From contig JACDDS010000009.1 in assembly GCA_013816805.1 (NCBI GenBank), positions 62,001 to 126,000 of the forward strand: DNA of 64,000 bases. Reading direction: 5' to 3'. How positions within the stretch are numbered: the stretch's first letter is position 1; each line of letters starts with the position of its first letter. The notes beneath the pieces were generated by a model. That model was not told the origin of the DNA, did no database searches, and saw nothing but the letters and a program-made list of their open reading frames with translations. This DNA is from Chitinophagales bacterium. Its GTDB lineage: Bacteria; Bacteroidota; Bacteroidia; Chitinophagales; UBA10324. A program made the translations under genes and the position numbers. Shown here one piece after another: positions 17,109 to 24,689 of the stretch.

Positions 17109-18356
17109 CTATTTTTGTTTTACTTCTTTCATAGCTTCTTTGGAAGCCTTTTGAGTTTTTGGTTTAGAACCGGGACGCACACTATTGTGAAACTGAATTT
17201 TGCTATAAAAATAATGCGCTACTTTTTGCAATGTGCTTGCTTCTTCCACATGCCCCCAACCTGAAGGTACATGGTTATTTCTATTCCAGATAACACTTCT
17301 GTTTGCATACATCATAGAAAATCTCCGCAGGTTACGAATAAAATATCCCGTAGTTTTTGAGGTTGTTGAAGAAACAATAGTGCCCGGCGGCTTTGTATAA
17401 AATGGCGAAAAATTATCCGGAAATCCGGGCATGGTGCAACCGATACAGGGCGCACCCACATTCATACAACCACCTACATGATTAAGTGCGCCACGCTTAT
17501 TAATATTACATTGAACAACGGGACCCCAGCAGCCTATTTCAACCAGGCACTGTTTGTCACCAAAGCTTTTTGCAAATATGCCTTCTTCATAAAAGCCGCC
17601 ACGTGTACACGTTTGGTGGACGGTATCAGTAAACAGCCAGGCTGGTCTGCCGAGGCTGTCAAACTCCGGTAAAGGACCAATGCCCTGCAAAAACATTAGA
17701 ACAGCAGCAACAGTTTCTGTAAAATTATCACCCTGTGGTGCACATCCCGGAATGTTTACCACCGGCAATCCAAATGTGCTTCTGTAATTTTCTCCCAAAA
17801 AATCCATCAATCCCATTGAGCCGGTTACGTTGCCTGCAGCCGCAGGAATTCCTCCCCAGGTGGCGCAGGTACCAATGGCAATTACAGCGGCGGCATAAGG
17901 CGCCAGCAAAGCCATCATATCTGCAGTAGGAAAAGGTTGTTCTTCTCCATCCACCATACGCTTACCCAATGCTACCCAATAACCACCATTCTCATCATTT
18001 TTTCTTTCATCAGGAATTGATCCCTCATAAACAACCACAAATTGTTTTCCAAGCTTGCCCTGCATCGCTAAATGAAATGGCTCCATAAACTCATCACCAG
18101 CTTCAACTGATAAAACAGGATGATGTAAATTAATTCGTGGCAAACCCGGCATATTGCCCGTCATTAGGGCTTCCGCAGATGGAGCGGTAGCGCCTACAGT
18201 AGAAACAGAGCAGCCATCACAACTCATACCCGCCAGCCAGAAAACATGTATTTCATCAAGAGCATCTGCCTGCAATGTTGGCTGTGAAGTGCCATTGGTA
18301 TTGAATGGAGGCTGTGGAAAGTCTTTACCGTTTGATGCTTGTTGTAAGGAAACCAT
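17109..18356 (-). CDS. [NiFe]-hydrogenase small (Fe-S) subunit (group 1h/1l)
   Basis: The 415-residue subunit carries three Fe-S clusters that pass electrons away from the NiFe site. Proximal-cluster ligands are seen in MSCDGC (Cys46, Cys49), GTCATWGG (Cys164) and IPGCAPQGDN (Cys205). Further ligands are His247, Cys250, Cys270 and Cys276, then Cys283, Cys297, Cys304 and Cys307. There is no Tat signal (no RRxFxK) and no C-terminal membrane helix, unlike classical group 1 enzymes; both features fit the actinobacterial-type lineage and imply a cytoplasmic-side enzyme that needs separate membrane anchors. The basic C-terminus is Lys-rich. It is the first gene of the structural operon, divergent from tetR. 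Confidence 0.95.
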   Translation of the reverse strand: MVSLQQASNGKDFPQPPFNTNGTSQPTLQADALDEIHVFWLAGMSCDGCSVSTVGATAPSAEALMTGNMPGLPRINLHHPVLSVEAGDEFMEPFHLAMQGKLGKQFVVVYEGSIPDERKNDENGGYWVALGKRMVDGEEQPFPTADMMALLAPYAAAVIAIGTCATWGGIPAAAGNVTGSMGLMDFLGENYRSTFGLPVVNIPGCAPQGDNFTETVAAVLMFLQGIGPLPEFDSLGRPAWLFTDTVHQTCTRGGFYEEGIFAKSFGDKQCLVEIGCWGPVVQCNINKRGALNHVGGCMNVGAPCIGCTMPGFPDNFSPFYTKPPGTIVSSTTSKTTGYFIRNLRRFSMMYANRSVIWNRNNHVPSGWGHVEEASTLQKVAHYFYSKIQFHNSVRPGSKPKTQKASKEAMKEVKQK

Positions 18357-18408
18357 ATTGGTAATTTCAATAAAGCTAAAAGCATATTTTTACTAAAAGC
18401 AAGATATT

Positions 18409-18428
18409 TTTAGAAAAGATTTTCTAAA
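18409..18428. promoter_or_regulatory. Candidate operator between hydrogenase operon and tetR
   Basis: TTTAGAAAA (18409-18417) and TTTTCTAAA (18420-18428) form a perfect 9-base inverted repeat with a 2-base centre. It lies in the 125-base gap between the small-subunit start (18356) and the divergent TetR-family gene (18482), the usual place for a TetR-family operator. AT richness makes chance palindromes more likely. Confidence 0.5.
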
Positions 18429-18481
18429 TGTTGTTTACCTTTTAATCGTAAATCAGATATCACCTTTTTAGTAGATAAAAA

Positions 18482-19108
18482 GTGAAACATACAAAATCAT
18501 ATATAATGAACCGGGCTCTCAAGCTGTTTAACAATAATGGTTTTGTAAATGTACGTCTGCAGCATATTGCTGATTTTGGTGGTATTAGCGTAGGGCACTT
18601 AGCTTATCATTTTAAACACAAAGAGAATATTGTCGAAGTTCTGTATGACGAGTTAAAGGAAACTCAGGAAACATCATTATATGAATTCAGAATGGCCTAT
18701 CTGTTTGAAGATATTAACCGGCAGCTGCGGGGTATTTTTCAATGCCAGAAACACTACCTGTTCTTTTACCTGGATACACTGGAGGTGTTGCGTGCCTATC
18801 CTTCCATAAAAGAAAAACATCAGCAACATATTACCTGGCAGATACAGCAGATAGAATGGATGTTCAATTTTAATGTGGACAGAAATACTTTTAAATTACC
18901 CGTTAAGGAGGGGCAATACAATCAGCTGGCGTGGCTTTTTTGGATGACGATGGATAATTGGATGTATGCCCGGCAAATAAAAGGGCTTGACCATTTGCGT
19001 GAAGAAGATTTTATCACCGATCTCTGGTCGTTGTTGATTCCGTATTTAACAGCAGAGGCTGAAGAGGAAATAAAAATGTTGAGTAATAATTCAAATTTGC
19101 ATTTCTAA
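18482..19108 (+). CDS. TetR/AcrR-family transcriptional regulator
   Basis: The 208 residues begin with a classical TetR DNA-binding domain: MNRALKLFNNNGFVNVRLQHIADFGGISVGHLAYHFKHKENI (split here as helix 1, then the helix-turn-helix at about residues 28-48). The C-terminal ligand or dimer domain is divergent, with Trp-rich helices. The GTG start at 18482 is needed to complete helix 1. The gene is divergent from the hydrogenase structural operon and sits 10 bases before hypF, so it probably controls one or both. The signal it senses is unknown. Confidence 0.88.
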   Translation: MKHTKSYIMNRALKLFNNNGFVNVRLQHIADFGGISVGHLAYHFKHKENIVEVLYDELKETQETSLYEFRMAYLFEDINRQLRGIFQCQKHYLFFYLDTLEVLRAYPSIKEKHQQHITWQIQQIEWMFNFNVDRNTFKLPVKEGQYNQLAWLFWMTMDNWMYARQIKGLDHLREEDFITDLWSLLIPYLTAEAEEEIKMLSNNSNLHF

Positions 19109-19118
19109 TACTTAATTT

Positions 19119-21452
19119 TTGAATAGAGTCAGCACCTGGCATATACACATCACAGGACAAGTACAGGGTGTTGGATTTCGCCCGTTCATATACCAGCTTG
19201 CCAAAAAATTCCAACTATCCGGTTGGGTAAGTAATAAAGATGACGGAGTTCACATGGAGTTCAATGCTGATAATGTGCTTTCAAAAAAATTTTATAAAGA
19301 AATATTAATTAATGCCCCGCAGTTATCTCATATTACTTCCCACATCCTTGAGGAAATTTCCCCCTTTACTTTTTCAGGGTTCAAAATTATTTCCAGCGGA
19401 AAAGCAGGCAATCCTATTCTTCTGATATCTCCTGACTTTGCTGTGTGTGTGAATTGCAAGAAAGAGATTGAGAATAAAACAAACCGTCGTTACAACTATG
19501 CTTTCACAACCTGTACCCAATGCGGCCCCCGTTATTCCATAATGAAAGATCTGCCGTATGATCGTGAAAATACTGTTATGGAAGTTTTTAAAATGTGCCC
19601 CACCTGCAATGCGGAGTATAGTGATCCAATGAACCGCAGGCATTTTTCACAAACCAATTCATGTCCGAATTGCGCTGTTGTAATGAAGTTATTCGATAAC
19701 AGAAAAGCTCCTATTGAGAACGACCAAGAAAATATCATCCAGAAGATATGTGAATACTGGAATGATGGAAAGATTGTGGCGATTAAAGGTATCGGTGGAT
19801 ACCTGCTCACATGTGATGCAACAAATGCAAACACCATAAAAGAATTACGATCCGGGAAACATCGTCCGGCAAAACCATTTGCATTGATGTTTCCTGATAT
19901 TCTTTCTTTAGAAGAGGAGGTTTACTTGAATGAAGCAGAAATTACTGAGTTAAAAAGTGTAGCAGCACCAATTGTGCTCTTGCACTTAAAAAATAAAAGC
20001 CCTTCAACTATTGCAGTACATGAAATTGCGCCGCGTCTTTCAAGAGTTGGAGTGATGCTTCCTTACACTCCCCTGTACGAATTGCTGCTTCAACAATTCA
20101 AAAAGCCAATTGTTGCCACTAGTGGAAACATCAGCAATGCACCTATAACTTTTGAAGATGAAAAGGCACTGTTTAATCTGAATTTTATTGCTGATTATAT
20201 ACTGGTTCATAACCGTGAAATTATTGCGCCACAGGATGACAGTGTGGTTACATACAGCCATTACTTCCAACACCGAATAATGCTTCGACGTGCAAGAGGT
20301 TTTGCTCCATTTTATCTCAATAAAAAATTGTCACTTACTGAAAAACCTATAATAGCAGCAGGTGCTATGATAAAGAGCACCTTTACTTTACTGCATCAAC
20401 AAAACATTCATATCAGCCAATACTTGGGCGACACAGATAATTATGATGCACAAAAAAATTATGAAAAAGCACTTCATCATTTTCTGCACCTCTTTCAGGC
20501 ACAACCCCAAGTTTTTTTAATAGATAAACATCCCGGTTATTTTACTTCACAATTTGGAGAACAACTTGCAACGAAATGGAATAACGAATTGGTCGCAGTG
20601 CAGCACCATGAAGCGCATTTTGCTTCGGTATTAGGTGAGCATAATTTAATCAATAAGCAGGCACCCATACTTGGCGTAATATGGGATGGAACAGGCTTTG
20701 GAAACGACGGACAAATTTGGGGCGGAGAGTTTTTTGTTTATCATCAACATCGCTTTATAAGGTTCACTCATTTTGATTATTTCAATTATTTCCTTGGTGA
20801 TATGATGGCAACCGAACCAAGGCTATCAGCTTTTTCTCTTTGTCATGAAATGGAAGAAGCAACATCTATTCTTCAACCAAAATTCTCACCGGAAGAATGG
20901 AAGAATTATCATCAACTAGTTAAAAAAAATAAACTCAAAACTTCCAGCATTGGGCGATTATTTGATGCAGTTGCTTCGCTGCTTGGTCTGATTGATAAGG
21001 CAAGCTTTGAAGGCGAAGCTGCCATGCTGCTGGAAGAAGAAGCGCATCATTATTTTAAAAGCGGACTAAACATTCCTGACGAATGGTTAGAGGAAGATGT
21101 ATGGAAGAGCGGTTTATCAACTCAAACATTAATAAAAGAAATTATAAGAAAGATTAATACAGGAAAGGAGAAATCTGAAATAGCTGCATGGTTTCATGTA
21201 CAACTTATTTTGGCAGTTAAAAAAGTTGCGACGCAAAACCTAACAGTTCTTGAAGACCAGTTAGGTTTACCGTTTCATAAAATCTGTTTCAGCGGAGGCG
21301 TTTTTCAAAATGGATTATTGGTTGACCTCTTGATTAGAATACTTGGAGTTCAATATCAACTATATTTCAACAGGGAACTATCTCCAAATGATGAAAACAT
21401 TTCTTTCGGACAGTTGGTTAGATATGGAATAGGAGATATGAAATATGAATGA
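19119..21452 (+). CDS. hypF: Carbamoyltransferase HypF, hydrogenase maturation
   Basis: HypF uses carbamoyl phosphate and ATP to make the cyanide ligands of the NiFe site, passing a carbamoyl group to HypE. The 777 residues contain an N-terminal acylphosphatase domain (GQVQGVGFRPFIYQLA), two zinc fingers (CVNC...CTQCG and CPTC...CPNC, about 105-185), a YrdC-like domain (about 200-385, GKHRPAKPFALM), and a Kae1-like domain with the metal motif HHEAHFASV. The start is TTG at 19119; the acylphosphatase domain begins at once, so no later start is possible. The last codons lie in an 18-base inverted repeat that borders the following element. Confidence 0.96.
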   Translation: MNRVSTWHIHITGQVQGVGFRPFIYQLAKKFQLSGWVSNKDDGVHMEFNADNVLSKKFYKEILINAPQLSHITSHILEEISPFTFSGFKIISSGKAGNPILLISPDFAVCVNCKKEIENKTNRRYNYAFTTCTQCGPRYSIMKDLPYDRENTVMEVFKMCPTCNAEYSDPMNRRHFSQTNSCPNCAVVMKLFDNRKAPIENDQENIIQKICEYWNDGKIVAIKGIGGYLLTCDATNANTIKELRSGKHRPAKPFALMFPDILSLEEEVYLNEAEITELKSVAAPIVLLHLKNKSPSTIAVHEIAPRLSRVGVMLPYTPLYELLLQQFKKPIVATSGNISNAPITFEDEKALFNLNFIADYILVHNREIIAPQDDSVVTYSHYFQHRIMLRRARGFAPFYLNKKLSLTEKPIIAAGAMIKSTFTLLHQQNIHISQYLGDTDNYDAQKNYEKALHHFLHLFQAQPQVFLIDKHPGYFTSQFGEQLATKWNNELVAVQHHEAHFASVLGEHNLINKQAPILGVIWDGTGFGNDGQIWGGEFFVYHQHRFIRFTHFDYFNYFLGDMMATEPRLSAFSLCHEMEEATSILQPKFSPEEWKNYHQLVKKNKLKTSSIGRLFDAVASLLGLIDKASFEGEAAMLLEEEAHHYFKSGLNIPDEWLEEDVWKSGLSTQTLIKEIIRKINTGKEKSEIAAWFHVQLILAVKKVATQNLTVLEDQLGLPFHKICFSGGVFQNGLLVDLLIRILGVQYQLYFNRELSPNDENISFGQLVRYGIGDMKYE

Positions 21453-21458
21453 TGAAAT
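21441..21458 (+). repeat. Left inverted repeat of the IVP-like element
   Basis: AAATATGAATGATGAAAT is the exact reverse complement of two copies at 21914-21931 and 21975-21992. It overlaps the last codons and stop of hypF. Confidence 0.75.
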
Positions 21459-21480
21459 AAAATAGTCAAACTCCCTTAAC

Positions 21481-21839
21481 ATGAAAGAAAATATAATCAT
21501 TACTAAATCTTTTCAATTTGCGATTAAGATTGTTAAGCAATATAAAATACTCTGTGAAATCAAAAGAGATACGTTTTGAGCAAACAAATGCTTCGGTCGG
21601 GAACATCAATAGGAGCAAATGTAAGAGAAGCTCATAATGCGGAGAGTAAAATGGATTTTATTCATAAAATGGGAATAGCCCAAAAAGAAGCTTCTGAAGT
21701 AATCTACCGGATAGAGCTTTTATACGAAACAGAATATTTAACCAAAGAAGAATACCATTCCCTTTCAAATGATGCTACCGAACTAATAAAGATTATCAGG
21801 AGTATAATTCTATCCTCCAAACAAAACCTGAAAAAATAA
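21481..21839 (+). pseudogene. Frameshifted four-helix-bundle protein (23S rRNA intervening-sequence protein family)
   Basis: The ATG at 21481 opens MKENIIITKSFQFAIKIVKQ ... and runs to a TGA at 21577. The rest of the family sequence (YVLSKQMLRSGTSIGANVREA ... LIKIIRSIILSS) continues in the -1 frame to 21839. The switch falls near 21568-21570; one base is missing relative to an intact frame, or a -1 slip at that point would restore it. Joined, the product is about 119 residues, the usual length of this family (IVP/S23/Avd-like). No reverse transcriptase is nearby, so this is not a diversity-generating retroelement. It sits between hypF and hypC inside inverted repeats and has no apparent role in hydrogenase maturation. 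Confidence 0.8.
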
Positions 21840-21913
21840 TAAATATGAGTATGAAATAATAAATATGAAATATGAAACAACACCGTTAAAAATTGGTAAT
21901 TTACATTGATAAC

Positions 21914-21992
21914 ATTTCATCATTCATATTTAACCATAACTCATATTTAATCATGACTCAATTTCATAACTCATATTTCATCATTCATATTT
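21914..21992 (+). repeat. Right inverted repeats (two copies) of the IVP-like element
   Basis: ATTTCATCATTCATATTT occurs at 21914-21931 and again at 21975-21992, each an exact inverse of the left copy at 21441-21458. AACTCATATTT also repeats between them. The stretch 21840-21999 holds no gene, only these AT-rich direct and inverted repeats, and it ends at the hypC start codon. Confidence 0.75.
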
Positions 21993-21999
21993 AAACAAC

Positions 22000-22323
22000 A
22001 TGTGCTTAGCCATTCCCGGTAGAATAAAATCAATCGAACCTTTTAAAGAAGGTTATATGAGTATGGGTAAAGTGGAATTGGGTGGAATTATTAAAGAAAT
22101 TAACTTACAATTGGTACCTGATGCAAAAGAAAACGATTATGTGCTGGTTCACGTAGGTGTAGCCATAAGCATTGTTGATGAAGAAGAAGCCAAAAGCTCT
22201 CTCAAATTTTTAGAACAAATGAATGAACTGGATGAATTATATAACACTGCGGAAGATAATGAAATCACAAAAGAAGAAAGAGTAAAACAGGGTGATGATA
22301 TCATTTCAAAAATGATCCCATGA
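22000..22323 (+). CDS. hypC: Hydrogenase maturation chaperone HypC
   Basis: This small chaperone of 107 residues carries the Fe(CN)2CO unit with HypD and hands it to the large-subunit precursor. The required N-terminal cysteine is present (MCLAIPGRI), followed by the OB-like core (GGIIKEINLQLVPD, DYVLVHVGVAISIVDEEEA). The acidic C-terminal extension is longer than in E. coli HypC. Its stop overlaps the hypD start (22320-22323, ATGA), so the two are translationally coupled. Confidence 0.95.
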   Translation: MCLAIPGRIKSIEPFKEGYMSMGKVELGGIIKEINLQLVPDAKENDYVLVHVGVAISIVDEEEAKSSLKFLEQMNELDELYNTAEDNEITKEERVKQGDDIISKMIP

Positions 22324-23432
22324 AATACTTAACCGAATACCGCGACCCGGTCTTGGCAGCACAATACCTGGATGAGATAAAAAAAACAGTCACCCGTCCA
22401 TGGACGATCATGGAGGTCTGTGGCGGGCAAACGCATAGTCTGGTGAAGTACGGCCTGCTTCAGATGCTGCCTAAAGAAATTACCATGGTTCATGGCCCTG
22501 GTTGTCCGGTTTGTGTTACACCAACTCATCTCATTGACAGGGCTGTTTTTTTGGCTAAGCAAAGCAATATCATCATGTGTTCGTTTGGTGATATGCTACG
22601 AGTACCAGGTTCTGAAAAAAGCTTGTTGCAGGCAAAAGCCGAAGGTGCTGATGTTCGCATCTTATACTCGCCTCTGGAAGCGGTAAATCTGGCGCAGCAA
22701 AATCCGGATAAGGAGGTTGTATTTTTTGCTGTAGGCTTTGAAACCACTGCTCCTGCGAATGCTTTATCGGTTATACAGGCACATCAATTGGGATTAAAAA
22801 ATTATTCAATCATTGCTTCGCATGTGTTGGTACCACCGGCTATGGAAGCTTTATTAAGCGACCCTGAAACCGTTGTTCAGGCTTTTTTAGCTGCCGGTCA
22901 TGTTTGCACCATTATGGGCAACAGTGAATACTATCCTATCGTAGAAAAATATAAAGTGCCAATAGTAGTTACCGGTTTTGAACCGATAGATTTGTTGCAC
23001 GGAATATTAATGGTGGTACGGCAACTTGAAAAAGGCGAATACAAAATGGAGAATCAATACGCAAGAGTAGTTCGTGAAAGAGGTAATCTTTCTGCCCAGG
23101 AAGCTATCAAGGAAATTTTTGAAATAAGCAATCGTATGTGGCGTGGCATGGATATTATTCCGCACAGTGGACTGGAAGTAAAAGAAAAGTATGCAGCTTT
23201 CGATGCTACCCAAAAATTTAATGTACCATTAAAAGAGACTAAAGAAAATGAAAGTTGTATTGCCGGTGCCATCATGAAAGGATTAAGAAAACCGTTGGAC
23301 TGCATCAACTTTGGAACTGCCTGCAAGCCTTCCCATCCCCTCGGTGCACCAATGGTTTCATCCGAAGGTTCCTGCGCTACCTACTATCATTTTTATTCCG
23401 CGTTAAACGAAGTTGAAAAAGTGGAAGTTTAG
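22320..23432 (+). CDS. hypD: Hydrogenase maturation factor HypD
   Basis: HypD is an Fe-S protein that assembles Fe(CN)2CO together with HypC. The 370 residues show MEVCGGQTHS (first conserved Cys), HGPGCPVCVTP (the redox pair), GFETTAPA, and a Cys-rich C-terminal region for the [4Fe-4S] cluster (ESCIAGAIMKG, PLDCINFGTAC). The length is normal. It is coupled to hypC and followed 93 bases later by hypE. Confidence 0.96.
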   Translation: MKYLTEYRDPVLAAQYLDEIKKTVTRPWTIMEVCGGQTHSLVKYGLLQMLPKEITMVHGPGCPVCVTPTHLIDRAVFLAKQSNIIMCSFGDMLRVPGSEKSLLQAKAEGADVRILYSPLEAVNLAQQNPDKEVVFFAVGFETTAPANALSVIQAHQLGLKNYSIIASHVLVPPAMEALLSDPETVVQAFLAAGHVCTIMGNSEYYPIVEKYKVPIVVTGFEPIDLLHGILMVVRQLEKGEYKMENQYARVVRERGNLSAQEAIKEIFEISNRMWRGMDIIPHSGLEVKEKYAAFDATQKFNVPLKETKENESCIAGAIMKGLRKPLDCINFGTACKPSHPLGAPMVSSEGSCATYYHFYSALNEVEKVEV

Positions 23433-23525
23433 AATCTTCAGCGTGTTAAAAAGGACAACACAAATTATTGACAGGAATGTTTCAGGCTTTAGACAGGCAA
23501 TGTTCAATATCTTCTAAACATATCT

Positions 23526-24599
23526 ATGTTAGAAACAGAACTTCAAAATAGAAAAATAAAAATGCAGCTCCAGTGCCCTATGCCTCCACTGGACTTTGAC
23601 ATTATCACTCTGGGACATGGAAGCGGCGGGGTGTTAACCCATAACCTGCTAAATACGGGTGTATTTGATATTTTAAAAAATGATTACCTGAACCAACATC
23701 ATGATGGCGCATTTCTGCAATTGAAAAATCCTGTGGCCTTTTCAACCGATAGCTTTGTGATCACACCAATATTTTTCCCTGGTGGAAATATCGGTGACTT
23801 AGCAGTGAATGGAACTCTCAACGATCTAGCAATGTGTGGCGCCATGCCGCGCTATTTTTCCTTGAGTTTTATTATTGAAGAAGGATTAACAATGAAAGAA
23901 TTTTGGGACATTCTGGTTTCTATCAAATTTGCCTGTGAAGAAGCCAATGTAAAAGTGGTGACCGGCGATACCAAAGTAGTAGAAAGGGGAAAGGGTGATA
24001 AAATCTTTGTGAATACAAGCGGCATTGGTGAATTACATCCTAAAGCGAAAATTGCAGCGGCAAATATCAGAGCCGGCGACAAAATAATTGTAAGCGGAAA
24101 TGTGGCTACTCATGGAGTTGCTATCATGTCAGTAAGGGAAGGATTGGTTTTTGAAACAGAATTAGAAAGTGATACCTGCAACCTTGCCCCGGCGGTAAAT
24201 AATTTATTGGATCTTTTTGGAGAAGAAATTCTTTTTTTGCGTGACCCCACTAGAGGTGGTGTGGCAACGGTTTTAAATGAATTGGCAAAAGATAGTGGGC
24301 TTGGTATTGACCTTTTGCAAAATTTAATCCCTTTAAGCGAACAGGTTGAAGGTGCTTGTGAAATGTTAGGACTAGATCCATTATATGTTGCCAATGAAGG
24401 GATTTTTATAACCGCAGTTTCAGCAGAAATTGCAGATCGGGTAGTAGATGTTTTAAAGGCTATGGACACAGGTAAAAATGCAGCAATTATTGGTTCAGTA
24501 ACCGCCGATCATCCGAAGCAGGTAATTTTAACAAGCAGTATAGGGGGAAGAAGAATGCTGAATATGCTTACCGGAGAACAGTTACCACGAATTTGCTGA
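23526..24599 (+). CDS. hypE: Hydrogenase maturation factor HypE
   Basis: HypE is an ATP-dependent dehydratase that turns the carbamoyl group on its C-terminal cysteine into thiocyanate for the cyanide ligands. The 357 residues begin with ITLGHGSGGVLTHNL, contain the ATP-binding segments of the PurM/ThiL superfamily (FSTDSFVI, LRDPTRGGVATVLNE), and end in the required PRIC. An ATG 14 codons downstream (MQLQCPMPP) could also start the protein. There is no hypA or hypB beside it. Confidence 0.95.
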   Translation: MLETELQNRKIKMQLQCPMPPLDFDIITLGHGSGGVLTHNLLNTGVFDILKNDYLNQHHDGAFLQLKNPVAFSTDSFVITPIFFPGGNIGDLAVNGTLNDLAMCGAMPRYFSLSFIIEEGLTMKEFWDILVSIKFACEEANVKVVTGDTKVVERGKGDKIFVNTSGIGELHPKAKIAAANIRAGDKIIVSGNVATHGVAIMSVREGLVFETELESDTCNLAPAVNNLLDLFGEEILFLRDPTRGGVATVLNELAKDSGLGIDLLQNLIPLSEQVEGACEMLGLDPLYVANEGIFITAVSAEIADRVVDVLKAMDTGKNAAIIGSVTADHPKQVILTSSIGGRRMLNMLTGEQLPRIC

Positions 24600-24689
24600 T
24601 GTTTTTTCCTAGAGAGATCTGACATACCTATACACACCTACCTCTTGTAACATCGCTGCATCAAATTCACTCATCACAAAAATAACTGA

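Noticed and set aside
21481-21839. Avd gene of a diversity-generating retroelement
   Set aside because: No reverse transcriptase, template repeat or variable-repeat target is present nearby.
21840-21999. CRISPR-like array in the AT-rich repeats before hypC
   Set aside because: There are only two to three copies with no regular spacers and no cas genes; the units are inverted and direct copies of one 18-base sequence.
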